DNA of 30,000 bases from UBA11889 sp002313255 (GTDB lineage Bacteria > Pseudomonadota > Gammaproteobacteria > Pseudomonadales > Azotimanducaceae). The notes beneath the pieces were generated by a model. The model searched no databases. It had not been told where the DNA came from and was given only the letters and a program-made list of their open reading frames with translations. The DNA lies in the NCBI GenBank assembly GCA_913045265.1, contig CAJWQX010000041.1, positions 1 to 30,000 on the forward strand, read 5' to 3'. Positions 1 to 8,005 of the stretch are shown in pieces (position 1 is the stretch's first letter; each line of letters begins with the position of its first letter). The translations under genes and the position numbers were made by a program.

Positions 1-38
1 GCCGTAGGTCGCAGGTTCAAGCCCTGCAACACCCACCA
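1..38 (+). tRNA. 3' part of a tRNA, probably tRNA-Val (partial)
   Basis: The window opens inside a tRNA. The T-arm is visible (gcagg / ttcaagc / cctgc), followed by acceptor strand aacaccc, discriminator A and an encoded CCA ending at 38. The anticodon lies outside the window. The acceptor strand implies a 5' end of GGGTGTT, which fits gammaproteobacterial tRNA-Val. A Val-Asp tandem is a common gammaproteobacterial arrangement. The identity is inferred; the tRNA nature is seen directly. Confidence 0.8.
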
Positions 39-62
39 GTCGTGCCCAACAAAGAGATCATA

Positions 63-139
63 GGAGCGGTAGTTCAGATGGTTAGAATACTGGCCTGTCA
101 CGCCAGGGGTCGCGGGTTCGATCCCCGTCCGCTCCGCCA
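63..139 (+). tRNA. tRNA-Asp (anticodon GTC)
   Basis: A complete 77-nt cloverleaf: acceptor ggagcgg pairs with ccgctcc, the anticodon stem ctggc/gccag encloses the loop ctGTCac (anticodon at 97-99), and the T-arm is gcggg-ttcgatc-cccgt, with encoded CCA at 137-139. The sequence is close to E. coli tRNA-Asp from memory. It lies 24 nt after the preceding tRNA, so the two are probably co-transcribed. Its 3' end seems to have served as an integration site: a 14-bp copy recurs at 9469-9482 and a broken integrase follows immediately. Confidence 0.97.
124..137 (+). repeat. att-like core inside tRNA-Asp 3' end (copy 1)
   Basis: The 14 bases cccgtccgctccgc within the tRNA-Asp T-arm/acceptor recur exactly at 9469-9482. 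Phage and island tyrosine integrases commonly use tRNA 3' ends as attB, and a degraded integrase fragment lies just downstream, so this pair is read as the two ends of an old insertion of about 9.3 kb. Confidence 0.55.
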
Positions 140-163
140 ACTATTTCCCGATAAATCAATACG

Positions 164-400
164 TTAGGAATTTAGGGGCTGTTTCAGAGTGGCAATAAGG
201 TGGCGGTTTTGCTGGGTGGCCCCAAATACGCGCTCAACTTCTTGCCGGTCCATGTCGTCGTCGTTCATAAAGCGCCAGTAATGCTTTTGCAGCGTTGTCG
301 GATTGTCACCTGAAAGGGCGCTCATCCGTCCGAGCGAAATGCCTCGATTGAGACCCTGAGAGATAAAGGTCGAACGCCACGGGTAAGGTCGTGGCGAATT
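164..400 (-). pseudogene. Remnant of a tyrosine-type site-specific integrase (C-terminus)
   Basis: Read on the minus strand, the last ~70 residues resemble the C-terminal catalytic part of phage/island tyrosine recombinases: WRSTFISQGLNRG, then MSALSGDNPTTLQKHYWRF, where the final Tyr sits in the HYWR context expected for the nucleophile. The box-II HDLR motif appears broken: RHDL can be read near 395-380 in one frame and WRSTF continues in another, which indicates a frameshift. The N-terminal ~250-300 residues of an integrase are missing, so the gene is dead. Its position next to tRNA-Asp fits an island integrase. The 5' boundary is approximate. Confidence 0.55.
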
Positions 401-446
401 GTCCGTTGGTAGAGGACTTGTGTTGGTCCCCGAAGCGGAGGAACGA

Positions 447-938
447 CTACGGGCCGCTAATCTTAACGACTGTTGAAACGTCGACGTATCCAGTGATCGG
501 TGTTCCAGCGGGAATCTCGACATCCTTTCCGCGTTTCAATAAACCTAGGCCCCCAAAAGCTACAGTTAGCGCGGCGGCGGCTCCCACTTTCCGTTTACCC
601 TCCTGTGATTTTGAGCCGCGAAGCGGAATTCTCTGACCGTTAACGATCGCGTAACTCAAAATCAGATTAAGTTCCCCCTGTCGACCGAGCATCCGGCGCT
701 TTTGCGCTGCAGCAACGGTCCCGACAGCGGTGGAGTCTCTAGGTATTAATACCTGGCCATCGACGACAACGGCATCCTCAACCCTGAGGTTAAATCGTTG
801 TCCCTCGATTGCAGATTTTGAAGACAAGTTGTCTCGGAATTCTAGGTAAACGGGAGTGCCTTCTGGCAAGGTAATTTCGTTGGCACCAACCAACACGCTC
901 GTCGATATTCCGGCTATCAACAATAATTGTTTTAGCAT
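447..938 (-). CDS. Secreted protein of unknown function
   Basis: A 163-aa protein starting MLKQLLLIAGISTSVLVGA, a typical Sec signal peptide, so it is probably periplasmic or surface-associated. The ATG at 938 is preferred over a longer frame because AAGAGGAA lies about 8 nt upstream and the signal peptide begins there. The mature part is beta-rich with recurrent phrases (LPEGTPVYLEF, VLIPRDSTAVGTV, VEIPAGTPITGYVDV) and a Gly/Ala-rich hydrophobic stretch near residues 118-133. Similar small exported proteins are found in many proteobacteria, but I cannot name the family. Its end lies very close to the integrase remnant, yet it looks complete and well composed. Confidence 0.75.
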   Translation of the reverse strand: MLKQLLLIAGISTSVLVGANEITLPEGTPVYLEFRDNLSSKSAIEGQRFNLRVEDAVVVDGQVLIPRDSTAVGTVAAAQKRRMLGRQGELNLILSYAIVNGQRIPLRGSKSQEGKRKVGAAAALTVAFGGLGLLKRGKDVEIPAGTPITGYVDVSTVVKISGP

Positions 939-1213
939 TCTCACGTTCCTCTTGAATTTCTCAACGCCTCCATAGATTGGGCCACTATCAAGAAAAAGCC
1001 AAATAGAATAACCAGACATTTAAGTTAGCGGAAATGATTCGGTTAGAGGACGGTTGCGCACGTTCGTTGTGGCACCATTGTGACAAGCTGAGCAGGCGAG
1101 GGGAGCTGTTTGGAGCCATCTCGACTGCCTGAATATCCCTGTTAAAATTCCTATACTCTGACTCCTTACTAAACTAATTCTTTCTATTGGATAGTCGTTT
1201 GACCTTACGGTGA

Positions 1214-2245
1214 CTATGCCCAAAATCCGGAGACCCGCTCGATCATCCAAAAACTCGCCACGGCGCCGATCAGGTAACTCGCTGGCTTGGTCAGCAAAGA
1301 CCAATGTGGCACCTCGCTGTCCGTGGCCGATTCCAGCAGCCGCACGCCAACCGGACGCAGGATCAGGAACGCTGACACCAGTGCAATCACAAACAGGACC
1401 TGCCCGATCTCAACACCGACATTGAAAAAAAGCAGCGCCGTTGGCAGCTCTGTTTGTGGCAAGCCGATGTCGCGCAGTACGGCGGCAAAGCCGAATCCGT
1501 GGAGTAAGCCAAACGATGCGGCCACGGCAATCGGGAAGCGATGCGTGAGCGAACTCTTATTGTTCTTGGCAATCTCCCAGGCCATGAAGACGACGCTGAG
1601 CGCGATCATGGCTTCGACCGGCGGCGTCGGAACCCGCACGAGATCAAGCGCCGACAATGCCAGGGTAATCGAATGGGCCACCGTGAACCCCGTGATCGTG
1701 ATCAGCAGTCTTCGCGGCGTGCGTGCGATGAATAGCAAGCACGCCACGAACAACAAGTGATCAATGCCGATCCAGATGTGTTCGACACCGAGTCGGGTGT
1801 ATTGCGTGGCGACGGCAAATCGATCTTCCGCATCGGGTACCGTCCATTCGGTTTCGCTGGGTTTGAGGATGCGCAGATGCTCCTCGCCGTTGGCGAGGCG
1901 TATCTTGTACAGGGTCGACAGAGACGGGTTGATGGTTGGGAACTCGATGCCAACCAGCCGGCCTGAAAGACCGTGATCGCACCGAAATACCTGTTGGCCA
2001 AGATACTCCCCACCGGCCCGCCGCCAGGTCGGTTGACGTTCCGCTTTACAGTCTTCAGGTAGCGTGGGATAGGGTAAGGCCCTGCTGGGCATACTGGCTG
2101 GTACCTTCCACGACACGCTGAAGGTGTTGATATCGATCTCCGTGACTTGAACATAGTTGGGTCGCGCATCGTGCGCCTGCACCATTGTTGGAGCGAGCGC
2201 CGGAGCTAACAATATGAACCACGTAATGTATCTGAGGACAGTCAT
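1214..2245 (-). CDS. HupE/UreJ family membrane protein
   Basis: 343 aa. An N-terminal signal peptide (cleavage near VQA-HDARPN) leads to a periplasmic beta-type domain (~25-155), then a polytopic membrane domain with the family's landmarks: GVEHIWIGIDHLLFVACLLF, GFTVAHSITL, VVFMAWEIAKN, FGLLHGFGFAAVL and LLFFNVGVEIGQ. HupE/UreJ proteins are linked to nickel or metal uptake in hydrogenase and urease loci, but members of this longer class occur away from such enzymes, and none is seen here, so the substrate is unknown. The start codon overlaps the stop of the upstream isomerase gene by 4 bp (ATGA), indicating translational coupling. The conserved His residues in the membrane segments could bind a metal. 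Confidence 0.88.
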   Translation of the reverse strand: MTVLRYITWFILLAPALAPTMVQAHDARPNYVQVTEIDINTFSVSWKVPASMPSRALPYPTLPEDCKAERQPTWRRAGGEYLGQQVFRCDHGLSGRLVGIEFPTINPSLSTLYKIRLANGEEHLRILKPSETEWTVPDAEDRFAVATQYTRLGVEHIWIGIDHLLFVACLLFIARTPRRLLITITGFTVAHSITLALSALDLVRVPTPPVEAMIALSVVFMAWEIAKNNKSSLTHRFPIAVAASFGLLHGFGFAAVLRDIGLPQTELPTALLFFNVGVEIGQVLFVIALVSAFLILRPVGVRLLESATDSEVPHWSLLTKPASYLIGAVASFWMIERVSGFWA

Positions 2246-3141
2246 TGCACTACGCCGACGAGTTGCCGCTCAAAGCTGAGTCGAACTTCGTAGGTATCGA
2301 CGATCCTCTGAATAGCTTCGTCTTTGATCGACCGGATCGCTTCACGTTGGACGTTGTCACGGACGCTGGCTTCGACTTCCTGCAAGTCGGGATAGCGGCC
2401 CTCGGACTTGCGCGTGAGCAGCACCAGGTGTGCGCCATACTCCGATTCGAACGGCCCGACCCAGGTTGCGTCGCTCGGCTCGTGCGAAAAAACACCGTCC
2501 GCCATCTGCCTGCCGAAATGACTGGCAACGAACTGCGGACCGCGTTCGACGTAATTGACGAAGAATGGGAACCGATCACCGTGACGGGGTCCTTCGTTGA
2601 AGGGCACGCGCTGGTGGTTAAGCTCGGCAAGTTTGGTCGTCGCCAACACCCGCGACTCTTCTCGGCCGTGTCGCTCGGCGTCGAAGAATACGTGCGTAAA
2701 AGTGACGAAAGGTTCGATGTAGTAGTCCTGACGATTGGCGTCGAAATAGGCTCGTACATCTTCGTCGGCGACTTCGACTGCCACGTTGGCAAAGTCGTCA
2801 GTAATGAACTCGATAGACTGAATCATGCGGCGTTTGATGACATAGTCGTTTTTGTCCATGCCGAGAGCCAACGCCTCGCGGTGCAGCGCTTCCTCGCGCA
2901 CGTAGTCACGGATCAGACGCTCTAGCTCTTCTTCCGACATACCATCAAGACGCGCCGCCGCGGCCTGTGGCTCGAAGGCGCGTAACCGATACTGTACGAA
3001 CGTGAGCAACGCCTCGCGATCAACATCGATGATTTTGGCGCCGTACGCTGCCTCGTCGCTGACGACCAGTTCGAACAGAAGGAACAACCCTAATCCCAGC
3101 AACAGAAAATGTACCAGGGGATCTTTCATGGCTTTCTTCAT
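2242..3141 (-). CDS. Membrane-anchored periplasmic peptidyl-prolyl cis-trans isomerase (PpiC/parvulin type)
   Basis: About 299 aa. One N-terminal transmembrane anchor (LVHFLLLGLGLFLLFELV) is followed by a helical SurA/PpiC-like chaperone segment with YVREEALHREALALG and a C-terminal parvulin fold with FVTFTHVFF and WVGPFESEYGAHLVLL. It would act in the periplasm on folding of exported proteins. The ATG at 3141 is chosen because AAAGGAAG precedes it by ~10 nt; a GTG at 3192 and an ATG at 3129 are alternatives. It overlaps the HupE-like gene by 4 bp, so the isomerase may serve that protein or the divergently encoded DUF3604 protein. I recall PpiC-like, HupE-like and DUF3604 genes occurring together in marine gammaproteobacteria; this is memory, not a search. 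Confidence 0.87.
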   Translation of the reverse strand: MKKAMKDPLVHFLLLGLGLFLLFELVVSDEAAYGAKIIDVDREALLTFVQYRLRAFEPQAAAARLDGMSEEELERLIRDYVREEALHREALALGMDKNDYVIKRRMIQSIEFITDDFANVAVEVADEDVRAYFDANRQDYYIEPFVTFTHVFFDAERHGREESRVLATTKLAELNHQRVPFNEGPRHGDRFPFFVNYVERGPQFVASHFGRQMADGVFSHEPSDATWVGPFESEYGAHLVLLTRKSEGRYPDLQEVEASVRDNVQREAIRSIKDEAIQRIVDTYEVRLSFERQLVGVVQ

Positions 3142-3349
3142 GCTATTTTTGGCTTCCTTTCCCCCGCGATTTGCAAAGCGTAATCTGCTCACATCGCGCC
3201 AATTCGCACTTGCTGTTCATAGGTAACATAAAGAGCATCAACTGATACGGGCTGCACATCAATCAAAGCGCTGACCAGGACGTTACATTCACTGGAGGAC
3301 TTTAATCCGAGCTTTCTCGCCAACTGATACTTAGACCAGGACATATTCT

Positions 3350-5233
3350 ATGAAAACCTACATTACCAATCAGGGCGGTACGGCACTGTTGTTTACGGCC
3401 GCGTTATCAATGCTCTCCCAGGGCGTCGCTGCCGAGGAATCCTATTCGCCTCACGTCAATCAGGCTCACCCGACCCAGGTTTACTGGGGCGATACACATG
3501 TCCACACAAATTATTCGTCGCACGACGCCAATGTCACCGGCGGTAACCGCCTCGATCCAGAGATCGCTTACCGATTTGCTCGAGGCGAAGTGGTGGAAGC
3601 CTGGAATGGTATGCCCGTCAAGCTCGGCCGACCTTTGGACTTTCTGGTCGTGGCGGATCATGGTGCGGGCCTTGGTATCGTTGCTGCACTTCAGGCCAGC
3701 GATCCGAAGTTCCCTACTACTGAGGCCGGAGCCGGTCTTAGTGATGCCTATGAACTCTTCGTAGAGTCGTCAGAGTCAGGGCCGGGTAGTACTGCGCTCC
3801 GCAACGCATTGAAAGTCCGACTTCCCGCTGCCTACCGGCATACGCTCTGGCAGCGGGTGATTGTCAATGCAGAGAAATACAATGAGCCGGACCGATTCAC
3901 CGCATTTATCGGTTATGAGTGGACATCTGGCGGATTCACCAACCTGCACCGCGTTGTCATCTACAGGGACGGCGCAGATAAGACCAAACAAACCACACCC
4001 TTCACCATAATGGATAGCCACCAACCGGAGGATCTGTGGAATTATCTCGATAACTATCAGGACTCGACTGGTGGCGAAGTGCTTGCCATTCCCCACAACT
4101 CAAACTTGAGTGGCGGTGAGATGTTTGCGCGGCACAAGTTTGGTGGGGATCCCTTGACTGGAGAATGGGCCCGCCTGCGCGGCAGGTTTGAGCCGCTCAT
4201 GGAGATCACGCAATTCAAGGGTGATAGCGAAGCCCATCCCGTACTGTCGCCAACGGACGAATTTGCCGACTTCGAAACCTGGAACGGGTGGCGGGGTGCC
4301 ACGGAACAGGAAGCATCAAAATCAAACAGCGACGAGTACATCACAAGAAAACAGGGAGAATACGCCCGTTCAGCACTCAAGGTTGGTTTGGACATTCAGA
4401 CCGAGCTGGGCATCAATCCGTTCAAATACGGAATTATCGGCAGTACCGACTCGCACACGTCATTGGCGACAGCGGCAAACGACAACTTTTGGGGAAAGTT
4501 CTCCAAAGACGGTCCCAGCGCCGGGCGGGTATCTACTCCCTGGGTTCCATCCTGGGAAACCCCCCTAAAATGGGAGATGAATGCGGCTGGCTACGCTGGC
4601 GTATGGGCGAAGGAAAACACACGGAAATCTCTATTCGACGCGATGAAACGCAAGGAAGTCTATGGGTCCACTGGCCCCCGTATAACCCTAAGATTCTTTG
4701 GTGGTTGGAATTATGAGGAGCAGGATGCCATGCGCCCGGACCTGGCTCGTGTGGGCTATACCTCCGGTGTGCCGATGGGGGGCGATCTTACTCAGGCACC
4801 AAAGGGTGAGTCACCGAGTTTCCTGATTCGAGCAACCAAAGACCCCGACGGGGCCAATCTGGACCGCATACAAGTGATTAAGGGGTGGCGCGACAATGAG
4901 GGTGACTTGCACGAGAAGATCCACAACGTCGCGTTGTCGGATGGCCGCAAAGAGAATCGAGGGGGCAAAGTCAGACCAGTAGGTAATACGGTCAACGTAC
5001 CGGATGCTTCTTATAACAATAGCATCGGTGACCCGGAATTGGCCGTGGTGTGGAAGGATCCCGATTTTGATGCGAGCGAGTTGGCTTTCTACTATGTACG
5101 CGTGCTGGAAATTCCTACACCACGCTGGCCAGCCTACGATGCCAAGTTCTACGACCTGAAAGATATGCCGGAAGAAATCGTTATGGTCACGCAAGAAAGG
5201 GCGTATAGCTCGCCTATTTGGTATACGCCATAG
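3350..5233 (+). CDS. Secreted DUF3604 family protein (PHP-like metal-binding fold)
   Basis: 627 aa with an N-terminal signal peptide (MKTYITNQGG... to VAA-EESYS). The mature part starts with QVYWGDTHVHTNYSSHD, a metal-binding HxH motif like that of PHP-type phosphoesterases, followed by DFLVVADHGAG, FIGYEWTSGG, AIPHNSN and GIIGSTDSHTS, which supply more candidate His/Asp ligands. This set and the length match the DUF3604 family, whose activity is not established as far as I know; a phosphoesterase-like hydrolase is plausible. The ATG is supported by AGGA about 10 nt upstream. It is divergent from the isomerase/HupE pair across ~200 bp and probably shares its physiology. A hairpin follows at 5252. 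Confidence 0.9.
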   Translation: MKTYITNQGGTALLFTAALSMLSQGVAAEESYSPHVNQAHPTQVYWGDTHVHTNYSSHDANVTGGNRLDPEIAYRFARGEVVEAWNGMPVKLGRPLDFLVVADHGAGLGIVAALQASDPKFPTTEAGAGLSDAYELFVESSESGPGSTALRNALKVRLPAAYRHTLWQRVIVNAEKYNEPDRFTAFIGYEWTSGGFTNLHRVVIYRDGADKTKQTTPFTIMDSHQPEDLWNYLDNYQDSTGGEVLAIPHNSNLSGGEMFARHKFGGDPLTGEWARLRGRFEPLMEITQFKGDSEAHPVLSPTDEFADFETWNGWRGATEQEASKSNSDEYITRKQGEYARSALKVGLDIQTELGINPFKYGIIGSTDSHTSLATAANDNFWGKFSKDGPSAGRVSTPWVPSWETPLKWEMNAAGYAGVWAKENTRKSLFDAMKRKEVYGSTGPRITLRFFGGWNYEEQDAMRPDLARVGYTSGVPMGGDLTQAPKGESPSFLIRATKDPDGANLDRIQVIKGWRDNEGDLHEKIHNVALSDGRKENRGGKVRPVGNTVNVPDASYNNSIGDPELAVVWKDPDFDASELAFYYVRVLEIPTPRWPAYDAKFYDLKDMPEEIVMVTQERAYSSPIWYTP

Positions 5234-5251
5234 CGGACAATGGGATTACCC

Positions 5252-5279
5252 AACACCGTTCATAACCATGAACGGTGTT
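5252..5279 (+). terminator. Hairpin downstream of the DUF3604 gene
   Basis: A perfect 12-bp inverted repeat, aacaccgttcat / atgaacggtgtt, with a 4-nt loop (aacc), starts 18 nt after the stop codon. The T-run afterwards is weak (agctcttaat), so it may be a transcript-stabilising or bidirectional hairpin and not a strong intrinsic terminator. Confidence 0.6.
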
Positions 5280-5725
5280 AGCTCTTAATCAAACCCAATA
5301 CGTAAAATGCTACCGCAATAGCCAACGCAAATACTTTTGCTACATCAGGCATCAAGACGTTGTGTCAGGTAAGCCAGGACTGTCCAGGCGTCCGGCTTCG
5401 CATTCGATCCCCTGTATCTTCTACAGGTTCTTCGAACTCCTCGCTTTGCGAATATTCAGCGCCCTGAAAGTGAAGCAGTGAGAGTGTGAAATCATATTGA
5501 TCGGACAGGATCACATGCTCGGTACATGGCTGCGTGAACCAGGCGTCATCATCCAGTTCGCGAACGCCTGTTGATCCGGTCAACGCCTTGGTGTCTGCAG
5601 CTAGCGCTTTGGAGGGAATCTCGATTGGTGGCTTATCGACGTATGTGGATTTCGTTATGCCTATACGTCTATATAGGGAGCATGCGTTTTACGCGTTGCG
5701 TAACCGAAAAAGAGTGGTCTAGTCG
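5280..5725. other. Region without a supported gene; possible decayed coding sequence
   Basis: No convincing gene. On the minus strand a frame stays open from 5688 to 5365 with protein-like composition (for example EFEEPVEDTGDRM, LSDQYDFTLSLLHFQG), but it has no ATG, only a TTG at 5583 without a clear ribosome binding site. Because the flanking region holds pieces of an integrated element, a decayed gene fragment is the favoured reading. Confidence 0.35.
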
Positions 5726-5887
5726 ATGAATGGGTCCTTCTGGGGCTTTAACAACCCGAGGGTATTCGAGCCGGCCCCACTTCCACACACTGTCGATTTC
5801 AAGCATCCGCGCAACATGATCTTTCCGGACGCCGGCGAACCATTAGGTCGCATCACGAGTCACGGAGACTACGATGACGAGACCTAG
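5726..5887 (+). CDS. Possible 53-aa peptide or gene fragment upstream of the alpA remnant
   Basis: A short frame starting at an ATG at 5726 gives MNGSFWGFNNPRVFEPAPL and continues with HTVDFKHPRNMIFPDAGEPL to a stop at 5887, overlapping the alpA start (5874). The composition looks like real protein, rich in Pro, Phe and Asp with few rare residues. There is an in-frame stop just upstream and only a weak Shine-Dalgarno (AAGAGTGG). It could be a leader peptide, a small island gene or the tail of a lost larger gene. I do not recognise it. Confidence 0.3.
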   Translation: MNGSFWGFNNPRVFEPAPLPHTVDFKHPRNMIFPDAGEPLGRITSHGDYDDET

Positions 5888-7466
5888 GTTCCTGCGGCTG
5901 AGTTCCGTATCCGACCGGACCGGGCTTTCCAAAACGACGATATACAAAAAGATCTGCGACGGATCGTTTCCAGCGCAAATTCGCTTGAGTGAACGCGCTG
6001 TCGGCTGGGGTTCGATCCGCGATCAATCGATAGGCAATGTAGTACTTATAAATATTGCTGACGTATTGAACGGTCTCGCGACCGAAACGTCTCGCAGCAA
6101 CGATCTCGACGTTATCGAACCAGATATTAGGATCGAGCCCCATTGTCGCAGTCTCCCGGCGCAACTGTGTTATCCGACGTGGTCCTGCGTTATAGGCGGC
6201 TAAGGAAAATAACGTCCTGTTCAGAGGATCGATTATCTCTGACGAGAAATACCTATCACGCAGGAATGCGAGGTATTTTGCGCCTGCGTGTATGTTGTCC
6301 TCTAGCACCGTGACGTTGGGAATACCAACGTTAGGGTCTGCGGCTGTACTGGGAAGAAGCTGCATCACGCCAATCGCACCAGCCGAACTGCGGACGCTGT
6401 GATCGAGCCGCGACTCTTGGTAACCCTGCGCTGCCAGCATGAACCAGTCGAAGCCATACATCTCCGCAAAACGCTGAAAATACCCCATGGTTTGTTTCAA
6501 CCGCTCCATCCCCGAGGTTGTGAGTGAGTTCTGCACCCATGCCGTGCTCCGTAAATACCGGTTGAGCACGATATTGCCCATCAGGGTGCCCCGGCGATGG
6601 GTTGAAACGAACTTGTTTACTACGGCTCGGAACAAGGGACTGTCCTTGCGGAAAGCCCACGCGATCTCCCCGCCCGTATTAACGGCCAGGTCCGGTCGCG
6701 GCGTTAAATTGTTGAAGACCCGAGACCAGAATTCCGCCTTGGTGCTGTCAACGACCACCATCGGCAGCAAGCCCGCGCTGACCATTTCGAGCAAATCATC
6801 ATCCTCAAGATACTCACCAGCAGCCGAGAGTCTGATCACCGGCTTGCCCATAGTTCTTAATGTGTCGTTCAAGCGGACCAGACTCTCGTAGTAGCTGCTG
6901 GACGTTCGAACGAAAAGCTCTTTCCCCCCAAGATCGTCCAGCGAGGTCAGTTCCCGGGCGTTGGGTCCCGTGACAATTATCTCGTCGACCCCCGTTTGAA
7001 GGGGATTGGAGAAATCGACTATGTCGCGACGCTCGGAAGTCACCGTCAGGTTTGCCGCGACGAGGTCTCCATATCCTTGGACCAGTGCTGGCAGTAACTG
7101 ATCCCGGGTAACCGGAATCACAAGCACGTTGAGCTTCAAATGCCCGGTATCGGGATTTTGCACCTCTTGCTCGAACATCTTGATGAGCTCATAAATCGCC
7201 CCGCGCTGCTCGAGGCCATCGAGGAAATAAAGACCTCGTGTGAAGGATGTAAGGACGCGAACGACTCGTCGGTCCTGCATTCCGTCGAAATCTCCCGTCC
7301 ACGCCTCGTTCAGCTGTCGCAACTCTGGGATGCGCGCTGCCGCACTGCCGACTCCCGCGATTGGCTCTGCCGCCAGCGCCGATTTCACAGAGATGAGCGC
7401 GATAACGCAAACCAACGCGATGACCGTTAGGCTGAATGCATAGGCAACTTTAGGCACGGTATTCAA
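5853..7466 (-). CDS. MltF-like membrane-bound lytic transglycosylase with a foreign C-terminal tail
   Basis: 537 aa. A signal/anchor segment (VAYAFSLTVIALVCVIALI) is followed by a periplasmic solute-binding-protein type 3 domain (~65-300) and an SLT lytic transglycosylase domain (~335-475). The catalytic Glu is E351 in AAQGYQESRLD, followed by SSAGAIGVMQLLPSTA and LAAYNAGPRRI. This is the MltF architecture; it would cleave peptidoglycan strands in the periplasm. Homology ends at YKYYIAYRLIAD (~484). The last ~53 residues are encoded antisense to an alpA remnant, so the stop codon is borrowed. The start is unclear: TTG at 7466 or GTG at 7457, neither with a good Shine-Dalgarno. The 5' end touches an hsdR remnant on the opposite strand. 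Confidence 0.83.
   Translation of the reverse strand: MNTVPKVAYAFSLTVIALVCVIALISVKSALAAEPIAGVGSAAARIPELRQLNEAWTGDFDGMQDRRVVRVLTSFTRGLYFLDGLEQRGAIYELIKMFEQEVQNPDTGHLKLNVLVIPVTRDQLLPALVQGYGDLVAANLTVTSERRDIVDFSNPLQTGVDEIIVTGPNARELTSLDDLGGKELFVRTSSSYYESLVRLNDTLRTMGKPVIRLSAAGEYLEDDDLLEMVSAGLLPMVVVDSTKAEFWSRVFNNLTPRPDLAVNTGGEIAWAFRKDSPLFRAVVNKFVSTHRRGTLMGNIVLNRYLRSTAWVQNSLTTSGMERLKQTMGYFQRFAEMYGFDWFMLAAQGYQESRLDHSVRSSAGAIGVMQLLPSTAADPNVGIPNVTVLEDNIHAGAKYLAFLRDRYFSSEIIDPLNRTLFSLAAYNAGPRRITQLRRETATMGLDPNIWFDNVEIVAARRFGRETVQYVSNIYKYYIAYRLIADRTPADSAFTQANLRWKRSVADLFVYRRFGKPGPVGYGTQPQEPRSRHRSLRDS
5874..6012 (+). pseudogene. alpA: Truncated AlpA-family helix-turn-helix regulator
   Basis: The first ~46 codons read RFLRLSSVSDRTGLSKTTIY, then KKICDGSFPAQIRLSERAVGW, the hallmark of AlpA/phage-type DNA-binding regulators (RLxxVxxRTGLSxxTIY, FPxPIxLxxRAVGW). 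These ~65-75-aa proteins usually activate excision or integrase genes of prophages and islands. GGAG precedes the ATG by ~8 nt. After GW the similarity stops abruptly: the expected C-terminal helix (about 20 residues) is replaced by unrelated sequence that is the antisense of the mltF-like gene. The frame runs on to 6203 but is not AlpA beyond about 6012. Confidence 0.72.
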
Positions 7467-7921
7467 ACAGCAGAAATCGGCCAGAAAGGAAGAGGAATAC
7501 TACGCGAAAGTAAGAAAGGAGCACGAGCGGGCTACAAAGGATGCAGGCGTGGGCCGATTACTTAGACACCTTGTGCGCAGGTGGTTGCGCGAATCCCTAC
7601 ACTGAAGACGAGGAACGATCACTTTCAGAGATCATTGAAGCGTTCAACGAGAGACACGGGACACAGTTTTCACGCGAGGACTTTCTTCGATTTGAGCGCG
7701 TGAACCAGGAAATCATGGACGACGATATGAAAGACATGATGCGGAACAATCCAGCAGACGTTGTCTATAACGCATTCTCCGAGAAGTTCTTTCAAGGAAT
7801 GGTTCGTGCATTTCAAGCAGACAGTGAGATACGAAATATCGTCATGAGGGACCCGGAGGCGCGAGAACAGGCAATAAAGCACTGCTTTCAACGGGCACAA
7901 AGAATGGTTTCAACAGTGTAA
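7459..7921 (+). pseudogene. hsdR: 3' remnant of a type I restriction endonuclease R subunit gene (frameshifted)
   Basis: The final ~126 codons (7541-7921) contain IIEAFNERHGTQFSREDFLR, MMRNNPADVVYNAFSEKFFQ and MVRAFQADSEIRNIVMRDPE, matching the C-terminal helical region of HsdR (family pattern INERFGTxF...FxxxF..K...I..MxxNxEIxxxIxxDxE). Upstream, the same protein seems to continue in a different frame (VFKQQKSARKEEEYYAKVRK, then EHERATKDAGV from 7459), with the break at ~7541-7555. All motor and nuclease domains are missing and no hsdM or hsdS is nearby, so this is a dead fragment of a restriction island. Confidence 0.68.
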
Positions 7922-8005
7922 AGGACGCTCCTTGAATCCCCACACTGAACCAACGAGTTCAAGATCCTTTTAACTACCAAATCTTGTTATGACCACGGAA
8001 GACTA

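Noticed and set aside
2245..2925. Plus-strand open frame of ~226 aa
   Set aside because: It is antisense to the PpiC-type isomerase, whose motifs, ribosome binding site and 4-bp overlap with the HupE-like gene make it the real gene.
6013..6203. Continuation of the alpA frame beyond residue 46
   Set aside because: This part is antisense to the conserved end of the transglycosylase domain and does not look like AlpA, so the remnant is ended at ~6012.
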